From assembly GCA_022511485.1 (NCBI GenBank), contig JAFLUJ010000003.1, forward strand, positions 1 through 34,621: a stretch of DNA of 34,621 nt, read 5' to 3'. Positions within the stretch are counted from its first letter, which is position 1, and each line of letters begins with the position of its first letter. This document shows positions 1 through 9,199 of the stretch, piece after piece. The notes beneath the pieces were generated by a model that saw only the letters and a list, made by a program, of their open reading frames with translations, was not told where the DNA came from and did no database searches. The position numbers and the translations under genes were made by a program. Origin of the DNA: Oscillospiraceae bacterium. Lineage in GTDB: Bacteria; Bacillota; Clostridia; Oscillospirales; Ruminococcaceae.

Positions 1-267
1 GGTTTCAATGGTCGTTGTTTCTTCCGGTGTTGTTTGGGTCGTTTCCTCGGTTGTGATTTCAGATGTTGTTGTCGCTTCGGTTGTGGCTGCAGGAGTTGTA
101 GTTTCTTCTGTTGTTTCTTCGGTTACTTTTTCTGTTGTGGTGGTGGTTGGCTCAGTGGTGGTTTCGTCGACCAAGGCTTCATCACCCACACCACAGCAGG
201 ACAATGACAGCACTATGGCAAACGCCAGTGCAAGGGTTATTGATTTTTTAATTAATGTTTTCATCAT
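1..267 (-). CDS. Putative secreted protein/lipoprotein with Thr/Glu-rich linker (partial, runs off window start)
   Basis: Reverse strand reads M(M)KTLIKKSITLALAFAIVLSLSCCGVGDEALVDETTTEPTTTTTEKVTEETTEETTTPAATTEATTTSEITTEETTQ...; AGGAGG upstream at about 274-279; signal peptide with Cys, then T/E-rich linker. The + ORF 8..298 is its antisense shadow. Confidence 0.75.
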   Translation of the reverse strand, partial: MMKTLIKKSITLALAFAIVLSLSCCGVGDEALVDETTTEPTTTTTEKVTEETTEETTTPAATTEATTTSEITTEETTQTTPEETTTIET

Positions 268-628
268 AGCATACCTCCTCATTATAATTATGTTATAATA
301 TAGCTGACTTGTTCAAGTAATTTTTAGTAAAAGGGGCAATTTTTATAGTAGAGTGTTTTTTGACAATATTAACAAAAATGTCCCTTTGACAAATTTATGT
401 CAAAGGACAGCGATTTATAAACCATGGTTTTCCTTGTGTTATTTTATTTCACATATTGTAGCATATCATAATAGCTTTGTCAAGGAAGCAAATATTTCTT
501 TACTTCAAAAAACAGTATTTTCAGGTGTTTCCGAAAGCTTCATTCTCTTTGCGGAACTGCGTAAAATCGTCATGAAAACCACTTTTACCGTTAGGATTAT
601 GATCTTTCCCATTCCACATAAGAACAAA

Positions 629-662
629 ACCACCGAAAGAATGAACTCTCTCGGTGGTTTTA
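629..662. terminator. Bidirectional terminator-like hairpin after the ABC operon
   Basis: aaaaccaccgaaagaatgaactctctcggtggtttt hairpin just past the stop at 691. Confidence 0.7.
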
Positions 663-690
663 AATTCAGTTAATATAGAATATGAACCCC

Positions 691-1776
691 TTACATACCG
701 GTAAGACCCGAACGAGCAATACCTTCTGTGAAGTTCTTTTGCAGCAGGATATACAGCACCAGGATCGGAGTGATCGAGATAAGGCAGGCAGCCTCCATCC
801 AGACAATGATCTCACGTGTATTTACCTGAGCATTTGCATCGCCGAACAAAAGTACCTTGATGTTTGCACTCAGGTTTTTCAGCGTCAGCGCCAGAGTCTT
901 ATAGTTCATAAAGAACGATGTACTTACATAGTAGTCATTCCAGTACCAAACTACTGAAAGCAGGAATACTGTAAGGAACGTAGAACCTGCATTAGGTATC
1001 ATAACACGTGCAAAAGTCGTAAGCGGAGAGCATCCGTCCAGTGCAGCAGCGTCCTCAAGCTCCTTAGGAAGACCTCTGAATGACTGTCTGAACAGGTAAA
1101 TGAATAGACCTGCACGCAATCCGTTAGCTGTCAGAGCAGGGAGGTACATCGCTGCTGCCTTATCAATAAGGCTGTAGTAATCTCCCTTGATCATATAGTA
1201 AATGCCAAGGGGATTGAAGTAACGGAAGAACATATACAGCGGGATAAGTATGATCTGCGGAGGTACAATGATCATCATGATAACGATAAAGAACAAAATA
1301 TTCTTGCCCTTGAAATTATACCGTGCAAATCCATAGCCTGTTACCGCACAGGTAAGAACCTGGAGTACTGAGCAAACTATGTTCAGTTTAAGAGTATTTC
1401 CCAATGTTTTGCCAAACTCCATTGCCTTTACTACGTCCTTGATATTTGATGTTGTAAAGTGTCTTGGTATCCACATGATCGTAGGATCATTCATGTCAGC
1501 TCTTGTACGGAAAGCAGCTGTGATCATATAAAGCAAGGGATAAATGATGATGAAGCACAAACCGAAAACGATAAGACCTCTGAAAATAGGCCACATAGCC
1601 TCTACAAACTGCTTACGTCTGAGATAGGCTTGCTCCTCAGGAGTGAGACACTCCATTCTCTTCTTATAGCGTTCTCTTTTTTCCATGCGGGAGAGCTTCT
1701 CCAGCTTGGGTTTTTTCTGAGGTTTATTTTTGTCAATGAAGTCAGAGATAACGTCTTTAATACCACTCATAGCCAT
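691..1776 (-). CDS. Carbohydrate ABC transporter permease (MalG/ABC2-type inner membrane family)
   Basis: Multi-TM protein with EAA loop (ELEDAAALDGCSPLTTFARVMIPNAGS); GGAGGGGGAG upstream of start. Confidence 0.92.
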   Translation of the reverse strand: MAMSGIKDVISDFIDKNKPQKKPKLEKLSRMEKRERYKKRMECLTPEEQAYLRRKQFVEAMWPIFRGLIVFGLCFIIIYPLLYMITAAFRTRADMNDPTIMWIPRHFTTSNIKDVVKAMEFGKTLGNTLKLNIVCSVLQVLTCAVTGYGFARYNFKGKNILFFIVIMMIIVPPQIILIPLYMFFRYFNPLGIYYMIKGDYYSLIDKAAAMYLPALTANGLRAGLFIYLFRQSFRGLPKELEDAAALDGCSPLTTFARVMIPNAGSTFLTVFLLSVVWYWNDYYVSTSFFMNYKTLALTLKNLSANIKVLLFGDANAQVNTREIIVWMEAACLISITPILVLYILLQKNFTEGIARSGLTGM

Positions 1777-1790
1777 TTTTCTCCCCCTCC

Positions 1791-2717
1791 TTAATCATCA
1801 TACCATACAAGCTTGTTTATGATCGCGAATATGATTCCGAGAACTACAAGGATTATTCCGAAGTAGCTCCACGCCATTGCCGCCGACAAACCGTATTTCC
1901 ATTCGGTCTGAACACTCAGCAATCGTTCCATTACCTGATTGGTAGGATCCGTAAAGGCATCGATGATCGTATAAACTATGTTTACAAGGATCATTGGGGA
2001 AATATAAGGCAGTGTGATTTTCCAGAAGAACTCCCATGAGGTAGCACCCTCAATTCCGGCTGCTTCTCTTGCGGAAGTAGGTATACCCTGCAATGCAGAC
2101 AGGAAAATGATTATCTGGATACCGCATTTCCATACCAGATTAAGTATGTCAGAGGTTATTTCCGTAAGCATATCCGTAAATGTCGCGCTGAATCCGTAGA
2201 TACCCACGAACTCCAGCAGCTGGTCTACCATGTCTGCCTCAAACATTGTTGAGAACTGAGCTGCCTCATTGTTTCCGCTGGTTTCCAGGTCGCCGGTGAT
2301 GATAGCATATACCGGACCGGTCGCAATGATTACCGGCAGGAAGAATACTGCTCTTGCAAAGGTTCTTCCGCGGAAATTCTGATTGATTACGATCGCAACG
2401 AAAAGGGAGAAAACAACGATTACCGGCAGGTCAAGCGCCATATCCTTTAATGAAGCAACCAGATACTGTCTGAAGTTCGGGTCGGTCATAAATGCGTTTT
2501 TGTAGTTCAGGAAAATATTCACCTTTCCCGTACTGTTATCGATCAGATCTTTTATCGCCGGAGCTCCTACCTCAGGAGCAACGTCATGGAACGAGTAGTA
2601 AAAGGACTGAAGCAGCGGAATGATAAAGAACATCAGCGCACCGACAAACCATAACGCAATAAAGCCATAGCCATAAAGACCTTTTTTCCTTTCATAGGAC
2701 ATATAAAGCTTTTTCAT
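1791..2717 (-). CDS. Sugar ABC transporter permease (MalF-like)
   Basis: Multi-TM protein with EAA-loop-like AREAAGIEGATSWEFFWKITLPYISPMILV. Confidence 0.92.
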   Translation of the reverse strand: MKKLYMSYERKKGLYGYGFIALWFVGALMFFIIPLLQSFYYSFHDVAPEVGAPAIKDLIDNSTGKVNIFLNYKNAFMTDPNFRQYLVASLKDMALDLPVIVVFSLFVAIVINQNFRGRTFARAVFFLPVIIATGPVYAIITGDLETSGNNEAAQFSTMFEADMVDQLLEFVGIYGFSATFTDMLTEITSDILNLVWKCGIQIIIFLSALQGIPTSAREAAGIEGATSWEFFWKITLPYISPMILVNIVYTIIDAFTDPTNQVMERLLSVQTEWKYGLSAAMAWSYFGIILVVLGIIFAIINKLVWYDD

Positions 2718-4993
2718 CAGCCGATTACCTCCTTTCCGATATAATCATAAAGACTGATCTTATTTCCGTTCTTAGTAACGGTCTTGTCTGCAAAGTTTAC
2801 AACAGTCTTTGTGCCGTTTGCGTAAACTGTTTCGACCTCATTATCCGACAAAATATTATATTCTGTGATCTGATTTCCTGCAACATCTGAGAGAACCTCA
2901 TTAGCAAACTTATAGCAGCCTGCTGCGTCTTCAACCCAGTATCTGTAATCAGCATAATAATATTTGTCGTATTTTGTATCCTTAAGCTCGTTAGCTTCGT
3001 CAGCAACAAAGTCAAATCTTACGTTAGTTCCTGATGCTACAGCGCTGAGAACCAGATCAGCTATCTGAGCGTCACCGTTTACCGCTGTACTGGAAACAGG
3101 CTTCAAACCGCTCATAACTATCTGATAGAATGGTATCTCCACATCAAACAGGTCATATTTGCTGGAGTTAAGAGGAACATTTGAAACATGATCCACATAT
3201 TTCAGTACGTAAGCGTTTGCTCCGTCTGCAAGTATCGAGCCAACTGAGCTTTGCAGGTCTGCCATATATTCCTGGAGATTGTTCTTGAACATCTCTCTGG
3301 AAATGGTAGTTCTGCCATAGTCTCCATAAATCACAGTTGTCGCGCTGCCCACCGATATGGTGCTCAGTCCTTGCTTTTTATAGCTGTCTGCAAGGTTATC
3401 AAATACCTTTGCATATTTTCTCGGACTCAGCAATGACATAGCCTTATAGTATTTGTTTTCAACGCCGTGTGCAAGGTCGTATTCTATCTGTCTGGAATAT
3501 GCGTTGGAAACTCTTATGGCTGTATCTGTTGCAGTCCAGTATCCTTTACCGGTCTTGAATGTCAGATTGTCTACCGCAGGATAAATAGTAATATCATTTA
3601 TCTTGGCATAATCCATAAGATCCTCAAAAGCGCCGTTGCCGCCCAGCTTTGAAGCAGCCTTTGCTTTGTCGGAAACCTGTTCCTTTATATCCGCAGTAGT
3701 CCATTGATTGTACTGAACTACTATGCTGTCTACGTCCATATTCTTGAGCTGTCCGAGAATATTTTTCGCATCCTTAAAGGAGGTGGTTTTATGCTGCATT
3801 GTTACCGGCAGACCAAGAACAGTTTCAGTTTTAAGAGTACCGCCGTAGAAATCAACATAAAGAGCAGTTTTATCCGCAGCAGCAGACTTTGTAACTCCCT
3901 CTGAATCCGTGAGATAATTTCTGTAGGCGTCTGCTATATCAATATAGTCCACCTTGCCGGTATCAGAAACCGGATAATATCTTACTTCTATCTCAGGAAC
4001 TTTAATGCCTCTCTTTTCAAAAACCTTAAGCGGGTTGGACTCGCCGCCCATAAGGTATTCATCAGATGTTCTGATCTCGAAATCGAAGTAGCAGGAGTTG
4101 TAGCTTGTTTTATTCTGTGCTCCCACGTAGGTGTTTATCGTAGCACAGGTATCGCCCTTGTCAGCAACGACCAGTAATCCGCCGTCATTCTTTACGATGC
4201 CGAACATCGGAAGGTAGATAGGCTGTGATGTAGTTGGCTTAGTCGTCTTTACAGCAGTAATATCATTACCGTAGACCTTGCCCTGATAGATCTTGTATCC
4301 TGCCTTGCCGTTGTTGAAGTTTATAAGAGCACCGCTTCCGTCCGGGATTACGAAGTATCCTTCCTCTTCACTGTCAGCCGCACCGAATGTCGTAAGAAGC
4401 GAAATATCGGTGGCGATCTTATCGCCGTTTCTCTCGATGATCTCTTTGGTATCAACACTTACTGCAAGATAGTTGTCATTCAGCGTATATTTGACCGGAA
4501 CGAGTATCTCTGCATCTCCGAAATCAAATGTTGCTTCCACGCCTGTATCAGTTACCTTCATTTGATATTTACTCTTTGTTCTGGCAACCTGTGTAAGAGT
4601 ACGACGTCTTGAAACCTCTGCATAAACCAGTGACATTCCGGATTTAAGCTCTTCCTTCTGAGCTTTTTTTCCTGCGGAAGCATCCGCATTTATCGGATTT
4701 GACCACCAGATCTTGCCGTTCTTTTTGTCTTTGAGCGCGAACTGTACTTCGCTTTCATTGTAGTAGAACGCAAGATTGCTGTTCTCGACAGCGAGCTTCA
4801 TGTTTTTCATTGCGTCGTCTTCGGTAATGAGCTTATCCTCATTGATGTCATATTCATCAGCGTCAATAGCCTCGCTCTCCTCAGAACTGCTGCTTTCCGC
4901 CTCATCATCCGAGCTTGCGGGAACTGCAAACAGCGGAACCATAAGCGCCATACAGCAGATACCGGCAAGAAACTTTTTCATAGCTTTTCGCAT
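2717..4993 (-). CDS. Secreted DUF5696-domain-like protein
   Basis: 758 aa with signal peptide; Ser/Glu-rich N-terminal linker; stop overlaps start of the permease at 2717; overall style of DUF5696 proteins found beside ABC permeases (recalled, not searched). Confidence 0.7.
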   Translation of the reverse strand: MRKAMKKFLAGICCMALMVPLFAVPASSDDEAESSSSEESEAIDADEYDINEDKLITEDDAMKNMKLAVENSNLAFYYNESEVQFALKDKKNGKIWWSNPINADASAGKKAQKEELKSGMSLVYAEVSRRRTLTQVARTKSKYQMKVTDTGVEATFDFGDAEILVPVKYTLNDNYLAVSVDTKEIIERNGDKIATDISLLTTFGAADSEEEGYFVIPDGSGALINFNNGKAGYKIYQGKVYGNDITAVKTTKPTTSQPIYLPMFGIVKNDGGLLVVADKGDTCATINTYVGAQNKTSYNSCYFDFEIRTSDEYLMGGESNPLKVFEKRGIKVPEIEVRYYPVSDTGKVDYIDIADAYRNYLTDSEGVTKSAAADKTALYVDFYGGTLKTETVLGLPVTMQHKTTSFKDAKNILGQLKNMDVDSIVVQYNQWTTADIKEQVSDKAKAASKLGGNGAFEDLMDYAKINDITIYPAVDNLTFKTGKGYWTATDTAIRVSNAYSRQIEYDLAHGVENKYYKAMSLLSPRKYAKVFDNLADSYKKQGLSTISVGSATTVIYGDYGRTTISREMFKNNLQEYMADLQSSVGSILADGANAYVLKYVDHVSNVPLNSSKYDLFDVEIPFYQIVMSGLKPVSSTAVNGDAQIADLVLSAVASGTNVRFDFVADEANELKDTKYDKYYYADYRYWVEDAAGCYKFANEVLSDVAGNQITEYNILSDNEVETVYANGTKTVVNFADKTVTKNGNKISLYDYIGKEVIG

Positions 4994-5023
4994 TAATTAT
5001 TTCACCACTTTTCGTTTATAGTA

Positions 5024-5653
5024 TTAAACTCTGAATCTGTAAGAAAGCTCCGTATAGATCGAAAGGACAAATATTATTACCTGCTGGAACAGTGTAAGAA
5101 GAAGTACGAGCAGGAACAGGATCGCAACCATTGCCACCAGCGTCAGCAGCATAAGCGCTATAGTCTTTCCGAAGGTGAACTGGTGTACTGCTTTTATTCC
5201 CGATATAAATAGTACGAAGCTCCAGCATAATCCGAGGATCTCGACTGCCTGGATAAATACATATTCATCCTGGATCAGGAAGTGGGACATTACCGTACCT
5301 ATCAGATAGCAGGCAATAAACGGTATCAATGCATAAGCGGAATTGATGAAAATGTTTCTCATGCTTCCCTCGCCGTCAAAAAGCGTACACATCGCCCAGT
5401 TTGCCACTACCCAGGTTATGAACAGTATGAAGCTTTTGAATATGTAAGGAACGATGTTGAATGTCTTGTCATAATCAGAGTAATACTGAAAACCGTAAAG
5501 TCTGTTGTAAGCGATCTGCTGTACAAACAGCAGGCACACGACCAAAATAGCTATACGCATAGAGCCTGCTTTTTTCCAGCGAAGATCCTCGAAGCCCTCG
5601 AAAGGGTGGAAGATCACGTGTTTTACAAACTGAGGTCTGCTCAGATCCAACAT
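5024..5653 (-). CDS. YIP1-family-like multi-TM membrane protein
   Basis: ORF track begins at 5734, but MLDLSRPQFVKHVIFHPFEGFEDLRWKK at 5653 is a better start (abuts previous stop at 5655); 5-6 TM segments typical of YIP1. Confidence 0.75.
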   Translation of the reverse strand: MLDLSRPQFVKHVIFHPFEGFEDLRWKKAGSMRIAILVVCLLFVQQIAYNRLYGFQYYSDYDKTFNIVPYIFKSFILFITWVVANWAMCTLFDGEGSMRNIFINSAYALIPFIACYLIGTVMSHFLIQDEYVFIQAVEILGLCWSFVLFISGIKAVHQFTFGKTIALMLLTLVAMVAILFLLVLLLTLFQQVIIFVLSIYTELSYRFRV

Positions 5654-5654
5654 A

Positions 5655-7157
5655 TTACAGCACACCGCCCTTTCTTCTTCTCTTCTCCCAAGGATATATG
5701 ATCTTTCTGCGCTTGCGCAGCTGCTTGTAAACAATGATGAGAGCGATCACCGCAATAATTACCAACAGACACATCTGATAGTTTGCTTTTATCCATATGT
5801 CTCTGTAGCCCTCAAAAGCCTTGTTATAACGTATGCGGCTTATTGCTACTTCAAAGTATTCCATTGCTTCTTCATACTCATATCTGTTATAGAGCGCATT
5901 GCCTATACCGATATAAGCTCTGCGGTAGTTTCCGTCATACTTAAGAACGTTCTTCCAGGGTTCAAGGGATTCCTCATAATAACCTGCGTTATAGAGGTTC
6001 GCTGCCTCTGTAACGATCTCTCCGAAAACTGTTCTTGTAAATAACGTGATGTTATTTTTTCTTGAATCCAGTACGTAGATATGATTATCGTGACTTTCAA
6101 TAGCAGCTGCCGACTGGAAAAGACCAAGCTGATCGCCTGTGCCGCCCATTATGAACATCAGCCAGCATTCCTTATCATACTGGAAGATACGTCCATGCTG
6201 GAAGTCCAGTATATTGAGCTCTCCGTTGGGACCGAGATCAATATCCGTAAGGCTTGAATTCTTTGAGTAGATCGAGTAGTATGTAGGAGGCATATCACCG
6301 AAGGTCATATCCGCTGCGCCTACGGAGTCAAGAATGTTATCGCCTCTTGGGTTAAGCTTTTTAACCAGGTCTGTAGTTACTGTCTGGGAATCTGTAACTG
6401 TATAGATAAAGCCCATGTCGTCAATATCAAAGTTTGTGAAGCCGATAGGCGTCTGCTTTGCACTACGCTCTCTCTGTGCTTCTGTACCGATCATGTTCCA
6501 GAAAGCGTTTGCAATAACCTCTGCTGTTGCCTCAACGCGGTTCGCACCGTAGAATCTGAGGAAGTTTCCCTCGGAATCAAACATTATCGCACCCTTTGTA
6601 ACAGATCTTACTACTACGTAAACATTTCCTGCCTTGTCAACAAGTACCTTGTTGGGATTATAGGTAAGGTTTTCATCGTAGAGCTCTGTCTGCGGCCTTC
6701 CGAAGATCATATCAACGTTGCCCTCTGTATCACATTTTATGACACGGTCATTTTCTGTATCACATATGTAGATATATCCGGTGTACTGGTCAACGTATAC
6801 ACCCGTAGGCTTTTTCAGTGTAAGTGTTTCTCCGTTATAATGGAACTCCTTCATTTCCTTCTTGAAGTTGAAATCCAGATCCGTTATAACTATTCTGTTA
6901 TTACCCTTATCAGCTATATACAAAAGTTCATCGTGGGATATGAACAGGTCTGACGGTTCATAGAAGTTTCCGCAGCCCATCATCTCGCCGTCTACGTATT
7001 TCTCAGCGGTGTATCCCGCCTGGGAAGCTACCGGGTCTCCCCACCTGTCATAGCTGTAGGGGTCATATGCTTCCAGCGCGGAGACATTTACAGCCAAAGC
7101 TGAAACAGTCACAGCCGCTGCTGATACTATTGAAAGTAGCTTTTTCAAGCCTGACAT
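5655..7157 (-). CDS. NHL-repeat beta-propeller protein with TPR-like segment and C-terminal TM anchor
   Basis: Signal peptide; NHL-like repeats (EPSDLFISHDELLYIADKGNNRIVITD, KPTGVYVDQYTGYIYICDTENDRVIKCD); TPR-like AYIGIGNALYNRYEYEEAMEYFEVAI; TM then RKRRKIIYPWEKRRRK. Confidence 0.82.
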   Translation of the reverse strand: MSGLKKLLSIVSAAAVTVSALAVNVSALEAYDPYSYDRWGDPVASQAGYTAEKYVDGEMMGCGNFYEPSDLFISHDELLYIADKGNNRIVITDLDFNFKKEMKEFHYNGETLTLKKPTGVYVDQYTGYIYICDTENDRVIKCDTEGNVDMIFGRPQTELYDENLTYNPNKVLVDKAGNVYVVVRSVTKGAIMFDSEGNFLRFYGANRVEATAEVIANAFWNMIGTEAQRERSAKQTPIGFTNFDIDDMGFIYTVTDSQTVTTDLVKKLNPRGDNILDSVGAADMTFGDMPPTYYSIYSKNSSLTDIDLGPNGELNILDFQHGRIFQYDKECWLMFIMGGTGDQLGLFQSAAAIESHDNHIYVLDSRKNNITLFTRTVFGEIVTEAANLYNAGYYEESLEPWKNVLKYDGNYRRAYIGIGNALYNRYEYEEAMEYFEVAISRIRYNKAFEGYRDIWIKANYQMCLLVIIAVIALIIVYKQLRKRRKIIYPWEKRRRKGGVL

Positions 7158-7226
7158 ATTATCCCTCCATATCGTATTCTATTTCCCCGGGAATTTTTTC
7201 ATTGTCCCGGCGGATATATGCATCCC

Positions 7227-8189
7227 TTAATCCTTCATGCCGGCGTGAGCCATCGTTTCCATAACGTTGCTCTGTGCGGCTATGAATATTGCCAGCGGCG
7301 GGATCATCAGAACTACTGCGGAAGCCGCTATAGCTCCCTGTCTCGCGATACCTGCAGCTGCTATCTGCTGTACTACCGTCGGTATCGTTTTCAGCGCCTC
7401 ATCGTATACCAGCGAGCCGCCGTTTGAGTTCCATGCCGCCTGGAACTGGAAGATGATAATTGTCATTAATGCAGGCTTTGAGTTTGGCATTACTATTCCC
7501 CAGCATATGCGCATAAGTCCTGCACCGTCGATCTTTGCTGCTTCTATCATTGCGTCCGGGATCTGTCCGACGCTCTGGATCATAAGGTAAAGTCCCATTG
7601 AGCTTGCGATCAGCGGGAATATCAGCGCTGAGTATGTGTTGATCATGCCAAGCTTAGCCATTACCATATACTGCATGATGTATGTTACCTGGCTGTTGAA
7701 CAGCAGCGCGATTACTACGATCTTGTTTATTATCTTTACTCCCGGAAATCTGCACTTCGCAAGGATAAAGCCTGCTGTACACGCAAACAGCACGTGAAGC
7801 ACTGTTGCTACTACTGTTACGAAAATACTGTTGAACACGTTCCTGGAAAATGGTACCCAGGAGTTATTTGCTACTACAAACAGATCCTTGAAGTTGTCTG
7901 TTGTAGGATCTATCGCGTAAAGTCTCGGCGGCATGAGGAAGATCTCATTTACCGGCTTCAGAGATGTTACTATCGCGATATAGATAGGCGCCAGCATGAA
8001 CAATCCCAGTATGAACAGAAACAGGAAAATTCCTATATCGTTTGTCCAGCTCTTTCCTACCTGCTTGTTCGTTCCTTTGGATTTCTCCATTTTCTTATGC
8101 TGCTTCTCACGTCTTTTTCTAAGCGCTTCCAGCGCGGCGGCGTTCTCAGCCTCCTGCTGTTCCTTTATTGATTTTTCTTTCGTAGCCAT
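7227..8189 (-). CDS. Carbohydrate ABC transporter permease (second MalG-like)
   Basis: Multi-TM, EAA loop MIEAAKIDGAGLMRICWGIVMPNSKPAL. Confidence 0.92.
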   Translation of the reverse strand: MATKEKSIKEQQEAENAAALEALRKRREKQHKKMEKSKGTNKQVGKSWTNDIGIFLFLFILGLFMLAPIYIAIVTSLKPVNEIFLMPPRLYAIDPTTDNFKDLFVVANNSWVPFSRNVFNSIFVTVVATVLHVLFACTAGFILAKCRFPGVKIINKIVVIALLFNSQVTYIMQYMVMAKLGMINTYSALIFPLIASSMGLYLMIQSVGQIPDAMIEAAKIDGAGLMRICWGIVMPNSKPALMTIIIFQFQAAWNSNGGSLVYDEALKTIPTVVQQIAAAGIARQGAIAASAVVLMIPPLAIFIAAQSNVMETMAHAGMKD

Positions 8190-8210
8190 TATGTGATCTC
8201 ACCTCGTTTC

Positions 8211-9176
8211 TCAGTTCATATATTTGCCGAGCAGCTTGGATACTCCCTCGTTACATAGGTACATAACCAGGAACAGCACGAAACATACTGCTGAGGAATA
8301 TCCCATCTCGTAACGGATCCAGCCGTAGTCAAATGCGTGGGTCATAATGGTATGCGCTTTATAATCTGTTGACGGGAAGCCGCAGAGCATTCTTCCTACC
8401 ATATCTACTGTGAAGGAGGATACAATCTGCATTACTGCTGCGAACATCAGCTGAGGTCCCATGGATGGGATAGTTATGTAGATAAGCTCCTGCCATCTGT
8501 TGCTGATACCCTCGATAGCTCCTGCCTCGTACATGGACTTGTCGATACCCTGGAAGCCGGCACGCATCGCAAGGAAGCCGGCGCCCATTGATACCCACAG
8601 CTGTACTATTATAACACAGGGGAGGATATAGTTTGCGTCTGTCAGCCACTGGATAGCAGCTGTTGTGACACCCAGTGTATTGAGAGCTGAGTTGAGATAG
8701 CCGTACACGTCGCCGGAGAAGATCAGGTTCCATACGAAGTAGATGTTTCCTGCCATGGACGGCGCATAGAAGATCAATGTGAATATAGTTTTCAGTACAG
8801 GGTGAAGCTCATTGATAAGCCATGCAAGGAAGAAGCTGAGCGCATAGCTGAGCGGTCCTGTAAATATCGCAAAGATAAGCGTTGTTCTGATCGCGCCGAT
8901 AAATACATCGTCCTCAAGGAACAGGGTATAGAAGTTATCCAGTCCCACGAATTTCGGCGGGAAGTGCGCCATATCAAAGTTTGTAAATCCCATAGGGAGA
9001 GCCATAACAACCGGTATTATCGTGAACACCAGAAAGAAGATCATAAACGGAGCCAGCATTGCGTAGCAGTTCCAGTTACGCTTCATTTCGTGGGTCGTAT
9101 AAGCCCATCTTTCCTTAAAGTCCATTTTGCGTTCATTGGGAAGCAAAATTTCCTTCTTCTGAATTTCAGCAGCCAA
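8211..9176 (-). CDS. Sugar ABC transporter permease (second MalF-like)
   Basis: Multi-TM, EAA loop MYEAGAIEGISNRWQELIYITIPSMGPQL. Confidence 0.92.
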   Translation of the reverse strand: MAAEIQKKEILLPNERKMDFKERWAYTTHEMKRNWNCYAMLAPFMIFFLVFTIIPVVMALPMGFTNFDMAHFPPKFVGLDNFYTLFLEDDVFIGAIRTTLIFAIFTGPLSYALSFFLAWLINELHPVLKTIFTLIFYAPSMAGNIYFVWNLIFSGDVYGYLNSALNTLGVTTAAIQWLTDANYILPCVIIVQLWVSMGAGFLAMRAGFQGIDKSMYEAGAIEGISNRWQELIYITIPSMGPQLMFAAVMQIVSSFTVDMVGRMLCGFPSTDYKAHTIMTHAFDYGWIRYEMGYSSAVCFVLFLVMYLCNEGVSKLLGKYMN

Positions 9177-9199
9177 AGGTTATCCCTCCTTATTATTCA

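Noticed and set aside
1-180. GTT/GTCGTT-rich tract as a DNA repeat array
   Set aside because: Fully explained as the Thr/Glu-codon linker of the minus-strand secreted protein.
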